DNA from: Desmodesmus armatus
Lineage: Eukaryota; Chlorophyta; Chlorophyceae; Sphaeropleales; Scenedesmaceae
DNA length: 64,000 nt
Reading direction: 5' to 3'
NCBI GenBank assembly: GCA_007449985.2
Contig: VIIQ02000761.1
Coordinates: forward strand, 62,001-126,000
Positions 1-13,300 of the stretch are shown here, piece by piece; position 1 is the first letter of the stretch, and the number at the start of each line of letters is the position of its first letter. Both the position numbers and the translations under genes were made by a program. Below the pieces are notes generated by a model, which made no database searches, was not told where the DNA came from, and was given only the letters and a program-made list of their open reading frames with translations.

Positions 1-3000
1 AGGTGCGCAGGAAAGCAGGCAGGCAGGTGCGCAGGAAAGGAAGTGCACAAGAAGGCACATGGTCAGGATTCATGGCAGGCGGAGCAGTGCACTGTGCACA
101 TCCATATGGAGAAGCATTTACGCCGGTGGAGGGTGCTAGGAGGGTCATCGTCCAATGCACACCAGCACCCGACCACCACAGCGAGGGGTGGGATCTGACA
201 CGCAGGAGAGTGCAGGTATGGGGCGGTTGAGGATCTGAACAGGCATGAGCAAATGTGATGAATTGTAGCAAAGCTGCCTGGCTGCATGGCGCATTATTGC
301 ATACATACACTACAGAACTTACCCCCAGGACGAAGTCGATCAGAGGCTTCACACCAGGCAGTGCCATCATGTCAGGGCCATTGAACAGGTGCAGCCTGCA
401 GCAGCAACAAGATGTTCCTTTGCCAACATTGTAAGCACTCCAGACACTCTACACAGAATAAAAAGCCTTAGAAATGTCTTCCCCCTGGCCCTGGCGGTTG
501 GCAGCAGTGACGTGCGCTGTCTTGCCCTGCATATGCGGCACCTGACGAGCACAGTGCAACAATGCAGCATGCGCGCGGGTGCCACCTGCGGTACCCACGG
601 CCGTAACCAAACCACACCACAAGTCAGCTAAACCCCTGGCCGGCAAGCCATAGTGCCAATCTGCTGGCAACCGAGACAGCAATCCATTCCAAGCCCCTGC
701 TTACTTGAAGTCCACGTGAGGCACGCTGAGCATGCTGACGGTAGCGCCTCCGATGCATGGCATGACTTCCACCATGTGCAGGATGCAGCGCGCGTTGCAC
801 TTGAACTGGATGTCCCGCACGCTGATGGGGATGACGATGCGCTTGCCAGCGACCTTGATGAACACCTGGATGTCAAACTGCAGGGCACAAGGCAGAGCAG
901 GAAGCAGAAGTCACAGTACAGTACAGGTATGGGGGACAAGGTCCCCAACCTCAAGCTGCCACCATCACCCAGGTGTTTGTGACTTTGCCAGCCGCCCCCC
1001 CCCCCTCGCCAAGCTTCCCACGAACACCCCAGTGTGCAGCCTTACCGCGGCATTGCTGCCCCAGCAGACGGGCGTCTCAATGATGCAGGTCTCATCGGCA
1101 GTGTGGTACACCTTCATGCCTGCCACGCGCACTGGGAAGTCACCCAGTGTGAAGTACTTCTCTGCAGGACAGCAGGGCACAGGGATGTCAGCACAGCAAG
1201 CAAACTGGCACAGCACAGCACACCCCTAAAATCTGACCCGGCAAATAGACTGCGCGCAGTGGTGCAGCAGCAGTGAGGCAGTCACAGCAAGCCGTCATGT
1301 TGACAGCACCACCCACAATCATATGCACGCAAGAAACAAACTGCATCTTGCAGCCAGCATGCGTGGGCAAGACGTCAGCCGGTCTGCTTTCGCACTGGTC
1401 AAGCCAGACCCAAAGCACATGTTGCGTTTGTACGCCTGCCTATCAGCAAGATAGCTGTCTCTGGAGGGCCAAGCCCTGGCTATCCATAGATCAGCGCTTG
1501 CTGGTCACCGCACCTGCGATGTGTGGGTGCAGGTGCTCAGTGTCCATGATGCTGTAGGGCCCCAGCGTGATGTCCTCTAGGTACCCCAGCACAAACGGCA
1601 TCTGCAGCATGGGCCGCAGGCCAGCAGGGCAACAGCAGGCAACAGCAGGCAACAGCAGGGCAGCGGGAGGGTTGGTGGTGGCTTGCCGCAGCTAAGTCAA
1701 GGCTGCTAGGCAGGGTGCGATAAGGCTGCAGTATTGAAACACAGTGCTTGGAGGTGAGCGACGGTTGGCATGCACTCATCCAAGTACCAACTGTCCTAGT
1801 CTGATGCTGGATCCCCATGCCCTCCTTGTGCGCACGCACTGTGTCAATGTAAGCAGTAAGTAGCTCGCCTATGGAGAACCATTGGCGTAAGGGCTCAGAT
1901 GGGTGTACATGTCTAGCCGCCCCTCAGGGCCTGACCCTTCCAGCCCAAGGGCGCATGTGTTGAACACAAACAGACCTTGTTCAGCATGTCCTGCACCATG
2001 GGCTTGACCACTCCAATGATCACTTTGAAGATGGACTCTGTCAGCTTGGGCCACATGATGCGCAGCAGCCGGTTGATCATCATCCACTGCGCACCGTGAG
2101 AGACGAGGGCAAGACACACATGAGGAAACATGAGAGAAGATGTCAAGCCATGCGCCAACACACCTAACAGGTGCATCTACAGCTTCTGTTGATGCTGCTG
2201 GTGACACCCCTGCAGCATGCTAGGCCACACATCAATGTACTGCACCCCAGCCTACTGGTGGTTAACCCATGTACTGAACCCCACACCCGTGCACATCGCA
2301 CCCTCGCGGTCAAGGCAGCCGTGCAAGCATTGCCTTGTGCTTGGCTGCTGCGGCAGTCATCTGCTGGTAAACATATGTGCAGTTGACAGCTGTGTGCACT
2401 TGGGGTGCATGTTTGCTGTTGCCAACACAACTGTACAGTGTGCAGGAGCTGCTGCTGCATGCTGTTGCTAAGGTTGCAACTCAACATAAAGCTGCAGTTG
2501 GCTGACTGAACAGCTGTGTGCTGTACCTATCCTGTACTGCGTCCCACACAGCTGTCAAGGCCTGTGCGTACCCCCACCTCTTAGGCCGAGGCTGTGGGCT
2601 GCTGCTGCACACTACTGCTGCATGCTGTCAGCCGCTGTGCCAGCGACAGACGTCATGCAGCAGCATTGTGCAGCAGCAGTCTACAGCCGCGGCTCGTTGT
2701 AGGTGAGGCAGCACACACAGCCAACTACAGCCTGTTACAACACCACCCACAGGCCTCAGCTGCCATCATACGGTTCTGAGCTGGCCCAACAGCTGTGTGT
2801 TGTTCTTCAACGTAGCTATCTAGGCCTGTTGCTACCCCCACCCCCAAGGCCGTGGCTGTGGACTGCCGCTGGAAACTACTGCTGCATGCTGTCAGGCACT
2901 GTGCCAGCGACAGACGTCATACAGCAGCACTGTGCTGCAGCAGCAGTCCACAACCATAGCTCGTTGTAGGCGAGGCAGCACACATGGCCACCTACGACCC

Positions 3001-3505
3001 ACTACCATTCAGAGACCACAGCTTTCATGCCAGCAGTGCACTGCAGGACCCCCTGTCATCATCCTCACCCGCTCATAGTCAGGCCAGTAGGTCCAGTCAG
3101 GTGTGAGTGGCATGAGATTGCGCATCTCGTCCGTGATGTTTGCTGCTGCTGGCACGCGGATGTTTTCATCTTTGTCTGCTGCCTCAATAATGAACTTGTA
3201 GTCCTTTGGCCGATCCCCGCTGAACACAACAGACCCCACCTGTGTACAACAGTGGCAGGGGCAGTGTGCTGTGAGGTGCAGCGGCAGGGGGTGGAGCACC
3301 GAACAAAGGTGTAGATGGAGGTCCGCTTTGCAAGCAAGTGTGTGCCTCAAGGTGCCAACAGAGGACGGACAGACTACACAGCTGCTGTTGGTACGTGGGG
3401 TGGGGGTCACTGCTGGGGCCAGTCCAGATGAGCCAGTCCACAGCCACATACCCCAATGCCTGCTAACGCGCCCAAGCCAGCGCCAATGACTGGTCCAAAC
3501 ACCAT
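1..3505 (-). CDS. SMP-domain lipid-transfer protein, extended-synaptotagmin/tricalbin-like (3' end outside window)
   Basis: Seven exons join in phase on the minus strand: 3452-3505, 3069-3239, 1976-2086, 1514-1601, 1046-1161, 705-877 and 323-395, giving about 239 residues before the window edge. The start ATG (3505) opens a hydrophobic Gly-rich anchor (MVFGPVIGAGLGALAGIG, then VGSVVF). Next comes the typical SMP entry: a TPDWTYWPDYER segment followed by WMMINRLLRIMWPKL, then FTLGDFPVRVAGMKVY, the D-x-Q-V-F strand and LPGVKPLIDFVLG. SMP proteins bind and move glycerolipids at ER-plasma membrane contacts, with C2 domains behind the SMP. Any C2 domain would lie left of position 1 and cannot be seen. 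Positions 1-322 look intronic. Head-to-head with the sterol isomerase gene. Family call is firm; which plant SYT or E-Syt subgroup is open. Confidence 0.85.
2560..2995. repeat. Tandem 250-bp intronic duplication
   Basis: Bases about 2560-2735 and 2820-2995 are diverged copies of one unit (shared GCCAGCGACAGACGTCAT and GGCTCGTTGTAGG-like stretches). It lies in the second intron of the SMP gene. No coding content was seen. Confidence 0.75.
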
Positions 3506-3953
3506 TGCGATCAGAGGCTAGCAAGGCATTCAGGTTGAATCACTGCTGAGGATTCCTGCTGCAGCTGCACAGGTCGACAAGGGTTGACAACTGGGCGCAA
3601 ATGACGAGTAGCTTGCTATAAACGATGATGGTATGGCTTGCTGTCACGATCAGGGGAATTTCGCGTCCGAGTGCCACACACCCGACAAGATGCAGGCCGT
3701 GCTTGTTGGCCACGCAAGCTTCACAAGCCTCACTAAAAGCTTGTCTGGCAGTGATCCGAGACCCTCCAGCACCAGAGAGTTACAAACATGCGGTTCGAGG
3801 CAGTGAACCACGACATGCAAACTTGCTTCCTCTCTGTTGTTGCCAAAGATTATCGACATCGTCCTATCTTACGTATTACTATCTGTTTGGCAGCTTGAGC
3901 TGTGGCTGTGTGTTCTGCTGTTGTGAGCGCGCTTATCCCCTGTGACAGCTGTG
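3506..3953. promoter_or_regulatory. Shared intergenic promoter region of the SMP and EBP genes
   Basis: About 450 bp separate the two divergent start codons (3505 minus, 3954 plus). Both 5' UTRs and promoters must fit here. No TATA box or other motif could be assigned with certainty. This is inference from gene layout. Confidence 0.5.
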
Positions 3954-5795
3954 ATGGAGGCCAGCATGCCACCCCTGCATCCGTATTACCCGGTCGACCT
4001 TGATCTGCCTACGTGGCAGCCCTTGGCGATCCCTTTCCAGAAGATCCTGGCAACCTTCTTCACCACCTGTTTCCTTGTGCTGTTTGCCGGGTGGAGACTC
4101 ACAAGTAGGCTACTGCCCACCCTTTGTAGGTGTTCTTGAGACTCTTGACAGGGTAACATACTTAGGACGATGCTGTTGTGTTCGCTTGCTGTGCAGGCAA
4201 GGCAAAGTTCCTCAGCACAATGGAGCGCAGCATGGCCTGCTGGTTTCTGTGCTCAGGCCTCATCCACCTTATCATTGAAGGTAGGGTTCTGGTCTTTCGG
4301 ATCATGTGTGGCTTTGCAAGAACTACACCAGCAGACGTTTCTTTCAGCTGGGACAGCAGTGCAGCTGGGGCCACAGACACGCACAGGCATAAGGCGGGAA
4401 GCAGAGCAGCAGCATGCATGGAGTGCCTGCATCAGCCAGAGCAGAAGCAGCAGGCGTTCAGCTCATCTGAACCATGGGAGTATCAGCAGCAGCGGCATCA
4501 GTGCGAGCTACCACACATTTCAGGAATGCAGCCCCTCAACCCTGCTTGAACGCACGTTGTATGGATGTTTGCCCTGCTGTTCTGTGCTGTGCTCACACAG
4601 GCAACTTTGTGCTGAACAGCAAGTTCTATGAGGATACCTCTGGCAACATCCTCAACGAGATTTGTGAGTGCTGCTGCAATGTCTTGCTCATCTTCGTCAG
4701 CAGAGAGCCGTTGGCCACCCTGCTCGGTCTTGTGCAGCAATTGACACACCATGCCCATTTGCCAGGCCAGTAGATGTGCATTGCAGCTGTTGCATGGTCA
4801 TTGACTTTCAGAGGGCGCGTGCAGGTGTTGACATCCTGCACAACTGCCTTGTGCTATTGGCACCGCCCACAAAGCGCTTGGGGCTGCTTGCAGTGCACCT
4901 CCTGTTTGCGCAGTGCTGGGTTTGCATGACCCTTGGCCCTTGGATCATGCGGTCCTGGCAGACGCATGCATGGTTCGCGGTTGCATGCCTTTCAAGTTTT
5001 CACCACATAGTGCGCAGGATTTGCTGCTGCACAAAGCATTCATGGCCTGCAATGCCTGTCAACTGCATTGCGCATTGTTGCCAACATCCTGCTGTGCTGT
5101 GTGCCTGTGCCGTGCTGTGCTGCGCTGCGCAGGGAAAGAATACAGCAAAGCTGACAGCCGCTATGCCACCCGGGATGACTTCGTGGTCAGCATGGAAGCT
5201 GTGACTGCATTCCTGGAGGGCCCTGGCTGCCTGCTGATTTGCTGGGGTTTGCTCAAGGCAAAACCCTGGCGCTTCACGGCAATCCTGCTGGTGTCTCTTG
5301 GGCAGCTGTACGGCGACGTGCTGTACTTTGGCACATGCTTCCACGGAGGTAGGAGGCACCAACATGCTGACGGCGTGGTGAAGGGTGTGTCGACAGCTCT
5401 GACCATGCAGCATTGGGGTATCGGCAATTTTGGGTCTTGCGTCTTTGGCAGGAAGCAGTGTCGAGGCACCATGGCAGTCATGCACTTTGGCCTGCATTTG
5501 CGCTTTCGCTGTTGCAGCTGAAGACACGGCATGTGGTAGACCTGCCGTCTTGCCCAGGGGGCTCATGGCTCACAGGCGCTACTGTGTATTACACCTTGTA
5601 CTGCTGCGCAATCCCTTGTGTTGTGCTGTGCTGTGGTGCGCAGGCCTCATGCGTCACACCAGACCTGAGTTCCTGTACTTTTGGTTCTACTTCATCATCA
5701 TCAATGGCATCTGGATTGTAGTGCCCTTGGCCTGCATCATCTACGCCTGCAAACACCTCAACGCAGCAGTTGCCTGGTGGGTGGCCAGGGGCTGA
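3954..5795 (+). CDS. EBP: 3-beta-hydroxysteroid delta8-delta7 isomerase (emopamil-binding protein family)
   Basis: Five exons (3954-4104, 4197-4280, 4601-4663, 5133-5348, 5644-5795) splice in phase to 221 residues, close to the usual 220-230. The family moves the sterol ring double bond from C8 to C7 in ER membranes during sterol synthesis. Seen: HPYYPVDL near the N terminus, GLIHLIIEG (His74, Glu78), WKEYSKADSRY, MEAVTAFLEGP (Glu121), GQLYGDVLYF and YFWFYFIIINGIWIVVP, each matching conserved EBP blocks including the catalytic His/Glu set. Four to five membrane segments are expected. An upstream in-frame GTG at 3942 is not used as start; ATG 3954 is the first Met. No frame damage seen. Confidence 0.95.
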
Positions 5796-8300
5796 AGTGA
5801 CACTGTCATGCAGCCACCTTTCGCTTTTTTAATAATGAAGCCTCATGAGCAGGTTCAGTGCGCTGGTGGGAAACTGGCTGTTGCATGTGCCATGGTCAAG
5901 CTTGCGACGTGTGCTGTCTGGCCAATGCGCGGGCGCCCTACAGGCACAAAATATATGTTGCGGGCGCCCTACAGGCACAAAATATATGTTGCATGTACTG
6001 ATTGGCAGGCACTGGATGGGAGTGGTGGTTGCAGAGGGTGCCTGGCATCAGGCCACCTTACAGCTGCTGATGCTAGCCAGTCAGCAGCTGCTCCAGTCTG
6101 GCGCTGTTGTTGGTACTGACACTTGTCAACTGTTGTGTGTTGTTGCTGGTGCAGTGTGGAAGCTGGGGACCCCAAGCAGAAGCGGCAGTGAGCAGCAACG
6201 GTCTGGCGCATCGCAGCGGCGGATTGCACAGTGCATGGCCCAGCAGCTAGCTGCAGCGTCGATAGCCACAGAAGCAGCAGCACGCGCAAAGGTGTGCACA
6301 GCAGCATGTAGCCGCAGTACCAGCGCCAGGCGCCAATGCACCACGCGCTGTCTTGTGCAGCTATTGCACGGACCACATTTTGGCCACGAAGCCATTTCCA
6401 AACCCAATTTGGTGGTGGGGAAGTGCAGCTTGGCTGCGGCACCTGCGCACTCTAGGGCGTTTTGCTGGTGCGCAGGGTTGTATGTGTCTTTGATATCTTG
6501 ACTGGAGGGGTCAGTGTGTGTTCCCGTGGCGGCACTGCTTGTGAACCATGGCCAGCAGCTTTGCAGGTAAGGAGGGGTCTCAGCTTCAGCTGCTGACCCT
6601 TGCTTTGTACACTACTAAGGGAAGCAAGGAAGCAAGCGCCTTCACGTGCTGTCCGTGCATCCAGGGGATTGACGAGGGGTCTTGTGAGGAGTTTTGAGGG
6701 GTTTGCGAGGACTTTCAGATACTGTTGGTGGGAGTGCACGAGGGCAGCTACCTGTGGGCTGTGTGCTACTGTGCAGTAAGCAGGACTTTGCTAAGCTATG
6801 CTGCAAGAGGCATCTAGTACGTGTGGGCAGTGCAGGAGCTGTAGCGCGATGGCTCATGCGGGCCCCTGCGCAATAGAGTGCTGACCGCGCGCTGCAGTAG
6901 GCAGAAGGAGCTATACCGCAACAGCACATGCATGCCTTGTGCACTTGTGCTGACCCCATGCTGGGAGGTGCATTGCGCAAACACGCGTACCGTGTGGTAT
7001 TTTTTGTGGGGTCGTTTCAGTGGTGTTGCGAGCAGGCAGGACAAGCCGCTCTTGCGCTGTGCTCGCACCTGCACCTAGTGGGTGAGCGCGTGTGTCCTGG
7101 GCCCCTTGCTGTGTGTCCGTGCAATCAGTAGGGGTGGTAGTGGGGTGGAGTGGCTGTCTTTGTGTGACTGAGGCTGTATGCGTCCTCTGTGTTGTTGTTG
7201 ACAACCATTTGTGGCCAGGTGGCAACTGTAGCACCTGCGCTCACCCACAGATATAGAACAGAGTGACCGCAGCATCACACAGCGATAACAGACGGTGCTG
7301 CTGCAAATGGCAGCTGTTCTTGGGGAGGTTTTGTTACAGGGGGTGGTTTTGTTACAGGGAAGGAGGGGATTGGGCAAGGAGTGGGACAATGCCTCCTACT
7401 GCTTGCTTGTGCTGTTGCGGTTTGGGTGTTGCTCTCAGTGAGATGCAGGATTGTGGTGGTTGGTGGTGGTTGATGGGAAGTACAGCACTTCACAGCTGGC
7501 CCTGAAAAGCTGGCCCTACATCTGCCTGCAAGTGGCAGTTGTGGTGCTTTTACACTGCCTGCGAGTGGCAGTTTTCGCATTTACTGCTGATTGTGTGACG
7601 TATGACTGCTGCAAGCAGCCAGGCATGGCCCAAGGCGGGCAGGGTTTGGCAGGGAACATCAGCAAATGGCGGGGGTTTTATGCAATCATGGTGCAAAAGG
7701 CGCTCTGGGCCATGATGTTCCGCCAGGGGTCACTAGTCATTCACTGTTCCCGCTGGGTGTTGCGGTGTGGTGTGGCAGGATGCTTTCATGCGCAAGTATC
7801 AGCTGTTTATGCGCGTTTATATTCTGGCAGGTGGGAGGTCCTGCTGCCAATGGGAGCTGATATCTCTGGCTGCAGGCGACAAGTGTCTGACTGCATGCAT
7901 GGAGTGCGTTGCTGTGCACGTGGATGTCCAAAGGTTCAGCAACATGAGGTTGTGGCTGCGAGGGGTTTGCGTTTTTCTGACTGTCATGGGATTTGTATCG
8001 TCTGTCATCAACCTTAGTGTCTTACACACTTTGGCAATCTTAGGTTTTCCCACATGCACTTTGTACGTTTGCAGCCCGCCTGTTCCTAGTATACTCGCAC
8101 AGGTGCTCCCTAGCACTTTTGCGTCCTGGACAGGGCAGCATGCAATTGAGGGATGGCAACGCTGCTCCTGAGGGCTGTCTGGCTGTTGCTAATGGGTTGC
8201 GCACTGAATCGAGACTACATGCGGCTGGCTGTGCTACGCAGCAGGTGCTGCTGGGCTGCACGGCAAAACTTCATGCACATCCAAAATGCAGTATTACACG
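5796..8300 (+). other. Unassigned region with weak hydrophobic ORFs
   Basis: No recognisable gene. Several plus-strand stretches look exon-like: 6155-6292 (basic, bounded by CAG and GTGTGC), 7650-7740, 7770-7835 and 7945-8060 (hydrophobic). They could form a small unrecognised membrane-protein gene or be a long UTR and intergenic DNA. I could not link them in phase. Confidence 0.25.
5929..5990. repeat. Perfect 31-bp direct repeat, two copies
   Basis: A 31-base unit starting GCGGGCGCCCTACAGG and ending ATATATGTT is present twice back to back. It lies about 130 bp after the EBP stop codon. Confidence 0.9.
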
Positions 8301-10128
8301 ATAACGCAGTGATGACGTATGTTGTGTAGAAACAGCTTGAGAGGTGGGGCGGCTGTCAAAGGATCCCTCCCTGTTAGGCATATGGCTTGCATTATATTTA
8401 AAAGTTGTCCAAGGTTGTGTCAAATGTATCTCGTGGCTGAAGATCAAGAATGGCATGCATGAAGTATCGACGGTGTTTGGTCGCTGATCACAAGGTTACC
8501 AGCTATGAAAAATCAATTTGACCACGTGCAAACCAGGCCATGGCCATTCCACTCAGCCCCTGCTCAACTCGAGCCTTCAACAGACATGACAAAACTTGCA
8601 TTTCTTCCACCATAGAACAGCAATACTGCCATGAGGCATGTGGTACGCCTACCTGATGTTGTTCCACAGCAGCACCCTGGAACATGGCTGCTCCCGCACA
8701 AAACCTCCCCCTACTGCAACAGGGATATAGTACAGCCATCCCAACTTGGAGTAAATTATTGATACCTAATCCTCCCGCCATGCCAAACCAGTGCACCCTG
8801 CCAAAAACCCAGTGCTCCTGAGGCATGTCAGACGCCTTCAGCAGCATGCGCTGACTGCCGACTGCAGATACCGGAAGGAGGTTGTGTTCCCGTATGCCCA
8901 CGTATCACAACAGACACCACAGCTGTGCGAAATATCCACGCATTGCACGCCACACGAAATGCTCAGCTACCATCAGCATTGTGCCTGGATCGCATAGCAT
9001 CTCCGCAATACAGCACCGCCAGCAAGCACTGCACGTGCCCAGGGCCCGAACACTCCTACCAAGTGTTGCTGAGTACAGTACCAGCCGCACACATGTAGAA
9101 CAACACAGGCTGCCAAACTTCGCCAGCCAAGCCACCCGCAGCAGCCTCGGGCTCCGGCAGTTGGATTCGCCTGATTGCGCTGTGTGTGGCCAGCCGGTGG
9201 GAGTCCCCCCCCCCCCCTGGTGGTACCAAAAAAGCAGCAGCCACCCCAAGCTTTGTGCAAGGCCAGCCGTCGCGGCTGTCACCACACAGGATAGCAACGA
9301 ATGACGGCACACTTGACCAGCTCAGCCCGGCTCTCCCAGCACGGCATGCTTGGGCGCCCAGCACAAGGCAAATTCAGACTACGGTCACACGAAGCCACAC
9401 TGCAACAAAAACCACAAACACCTGCGAGCGAACAAAACATGAATGATGGCACTACTACGCCCAATACAACTGCCAAACACACCACCAGCAGCCTATTGCA
9501 ACTGCTGCAAAACAAGCTGTCCAACACCATACCCATTGCTGCCTCGATGATGTCTGATAACACACAAGGCTCCAGCAACACCCACAATCGATACTGGGCT
9601 TTCAGACGCACAACAGCCTCAATGTTGTACACAAACATAAGCCCGACACATCGGAAATACCACACACACGATACCCACAATCTGCTGTGTCAGCAGCCGA
9701 CACAAAAAACAACAGCTTCAAGCCACCTTTGGCTTGAAAACATCCCTGCCATGAATGTGGAAATGGGCGGATCATGTGGATAGTGGAAAGTGGCTGATGA
9801 TGTGACCGGCGGGCAGCCCATAGCAACCCGTACTGTAGTACAACATATAACACCTGTGATGTATCACACACACCATGTAGTACAACATACCACCTGTGAT
9901 GTATCACACACACCATCAAGCCCCCAAAATACGCCCACACCGCAATAGCGGTCAGAATACACCTAACCGCAATTGCGGTTTGCCGTACCCGGCTGCCCCC
10001 TGCGCCAAAACACCAACCAGAACCAGCATCCCTGCAGTCGCGGTATGCTATACCCCGATGCCCACTACGCCAATGACACCAACCAAAACCAGTGTCGCCG
10101 TTTCAAACGCAGTGACGGATGCAGTCCG
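8300..10128 (-). other. Intergenic stretch with minus-strand hydrophobic ORFs of unknown status
   Basis: Minus-strand frames at 8503-8901, 8905-9312 and 9279-9680 (132-135 codons each) are open and partly hydrophobic, but I recognise no family and cannot join them. They may be chance frames in a CA/TG-rich region or fragments of a gene downstream of the phosphatase. Confidence 0.2.
9835..9915. repeat. Tandem 40-bp repeat, two copies
   Basis: The unit GTAGTACAACATA followed by CACCTGTGATGTATCACACACACCAT occurs twice in a row with a two-base length difference. Confidence 0.85.
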
Positions 10129-10302
10129 CACTTCAAGACTGCTTGTAGCTCCTGGTAGCTGCGCCGCCATTGCTGCCGCTCCCTGCTGCCCCTTGCGCCA
10201 AAACACCAACCAGAACCAGCATATCCGCTTCAATCGCAGTGATGCCCGCGCGGACTTCAAGACTGGTTGTAGCTCCTGGTAGCTGCGCCGCCATTGCTGC
10301 CG
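10129..10302. repeat. Duplicated 3' end of the phosphatase terminal exon
   Basis: Bases 10253-10302 cover the stop codon region and last codons of the phosphatase gene. A near-identical copy lies 124 bp further downstream of that gene at 10129-10178. Both share GTAGCTCCTGGTAGCTGCGC. Confidence 0.85.
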
Positions 10303-13300
10303 TTCACAAGTGCTGGGGAGGGCAGCAGCCCAGCTGCTGCTGCCAGTTTGTCGTTGTTGTTGCTGCCTGGCAGGGTGTAGCGCACATCCTCGTACAGCAA
10401 GTGTGACGTGAGGTTGAGGGCGCTCAGCATCAGGTCACCACGTGCGTTGGACCTACAATGCACACACACCATGCCATGTACAGCAGCAGCAGCAGCAGCA
10501 GCGGTAGCAGCAGCGGTAGCAGTTGGGAATGTGTGCGTCAACATGCATGGCAGGAACTGTGTGCAATGATGTGGTGTCGGGTGCAACAGGGTATAGCGCA
10601 CATCCTCGTACATAAGGTGTGAGGTGAACTTCAAAGCGCTCAGCATCAGGTCACCACGTGCGTTGGACCTAACGATGACATAATGACATCGCATGCAAAG
10701 CAGCAAAGGCAGCAGCAACACAATCAGCAGCAGCAGCAGCAACATCTGTGACGCCACACCACACTGGGACGCCATCTTGTCCCTTGCCAACCCCGCACTT
10801 GTCTCAGTGTATGCATTCACATTAGGTGGTTGCCCTGTTGGTTCTACGGGGCAGCAACCTATTGTAAATGCATAGACTGAGACAAGTGCAGGTGGTGGTG
10901 ATGGACGAGTCCTTGACGTCTCATCTGACCATGACCACTGCTGCGTTGGCAATGTCCACAGCCCTCGACTGGCGTAGGGACATGCACGAAAACCCTCTTA
11001 CCACGCATGCAAGAGGTGGTAATGGTGGTGGATAAGGACCCTGCTTACACCCTGGTGAGGACCTTGGTTATACCCTGGTGTCTCACCTGACCATGACCAC
11101 TGCTCCGTTGGACAGGTCAATCATTGAACTGGCGTGAGAGCAAGCAAAAAGAGCCTTTGCAAAGCGCATGAAAATACAGATAGTGTTGGGAAATCGGCAT
11201 CCTATCCTAGCAGCACCCTGGCTTCTCACCTGATCATGACCACTGCTCCGTTGGCAAGGTCGATCGCCCTGAACTGGCGTGGGGGCAGGCCCATGGCGGT
11301 GCACAGCATGGAGCGCAGCAGGCTCTTGTGGGTGACCACCAGGTGGGTGGAGCCGGGGTATGACATCATGTCTGGTAGCAGCAGCAGCAGCAGCAGCAGC
11401 AGCGGCAGCAGCAGTGGCGGCGGTGGCAGCAAAACACAAAGAGTGTGAATGCATGAATTGTAATCTAGGCGCACTTGACGTCAGATGGCAAAGTGATGCA
11501 CGACCTGACAACCATGTGAACGCAATCTGCGTTCAACAGCAAGCAAGCATGTCTGACAGCTTTGGTTGATACTAAGCATATGCAGAGTATGGCGCAGCAG
11601 GGGCCCTCAGCAGGACCCCGCAGCAGGACCCCTACACGGCCCCACACACCAGTTACGCGTACAGCTTAGCTTCAACTGATGTGTGCTGTGCTTTACTGTC
11701 CTGTCCTGTCCTGTAATGTATTGTATTGTATTGCACTGCACAGTATTGTACATGAAGTTGGAGGGCAGCAACAGGCGACAGCTTAGTATCTTACACAGTC
11801 AGCCCTGCTACACAATCGCACTTCAGCCTCACCTGTCCATGCACGCCTGGACTGCCTGAATGCGTCCAGCACTGGGTAGCGCCCGTCAAGGCTGAACCTC
11901 TCCGGCTCCTCACGCCACACCCGGTACAGCTCGGGGTGGTCCCGCGCGATGTCGGCTGCAAAAGCACAGCATGACACAGCACAACACAACACTTTTGGTG
12001 ATATGATGCACAGGCATGGCACATCAGAGCACATAGCGCCACACCCGGTACAGCTCAGGGTGGTCCCGGGCGATGTCGGCTGCAAAAGCACAGCATGGCA
12101 CAGCACAACACAGCAGGGTTGTCTGATGTTTGTTGTGAGTGTCAACACATGCATTGTACCCCGGGTCAGCATGACATGCTCACCATTCCTCAGCCCCTAA
12201 AACCATTCAAGCCCCCCGTGTCAGCACAAGCTCCCTGTGTCAACACATGCATTGCACCATTGGGGCCAGCATGACGTGCACACCGTTCCTGAGCCCCTGG
12301 AACCAGCCAAACTGCCTAAATCAACACATGATCTCCATCCCTCAATGCACATGCTGGGGAAGTCATGGGGAATGCACTTGACTTCCCCATCATGTGCAAT
12401 TGGGCATCCCAGAACCATCTAGCTTCTTGTACCAACACATGCTCACCGTTCCTGAGCCCCTGGAACCATCCAAGCTGCTCTGCGTCCACACAAACTGCCT
12501 GTGTCGACACAAGCGGTCGCCTTCAAAACATGCATAATGTCCACCGCACATGCTCACCGTTCCTGAGCCCCTGGAACCACCCAAGGTCCACCTCAGCAAG
12601 GGAAGGCAGGTAGATCGGCTCCCCAGCAGCAGCAGGGTCCCGCTGCTGCCACTGCTGCCACACGATCTCGGTGGTCTGCCGTGCGCGCGTGTGGGGGCTG
12701 CTGAAGCAGCTGTCAAACTGGATGTCGGAGAGTGCGGTGCGTGCGCGCACGGCTTGCGCGCGGCCTAGCGCTGTCAGTTCGGACTCATCTGTGTTGCCCT
12801 GCGGAAGAACGTCCACATATTGGGATATACAAACTTAGTACAGTAAAGCGCGGCGAGTGTTTGGGACAGTGTCTCCACACAGCAGGCAGTGCAGAGCAGG
12901 GCAGGACGAGACAATACCCTGGCGTATGTGTGGCAAAAGAGGGGAGCAGCTTATCGAGAATCAGAAGGCTCGCCGGGTGCATGCACTGCTTGTGCATGCC
13001 CAGTTGCTGGCATACCAGTGCCATCCTCTGTGTTACCCTGCACTCCTCGGTATGCAAGGCACCTAACACAGTGGCATCCCTTGTGTTGACTGTTTGCTGC
13101 TGTGAGGTTGCTAGCTCATCATGTCTGTGTCCCATCTTTGTTTTCGTCCGGCACATGGGCAGTTGCAAATGCACGCCACAACACTGTGTGCTAGCAAACA
13201 CTACAGACGCCCAGCAGGTGCAACACAGACCCAACATCAGTGTCCATGGCTATGAGCCTGCAACGCAAGCTGGCTTTGAGCCACACCTGCGTTTGCAAGT

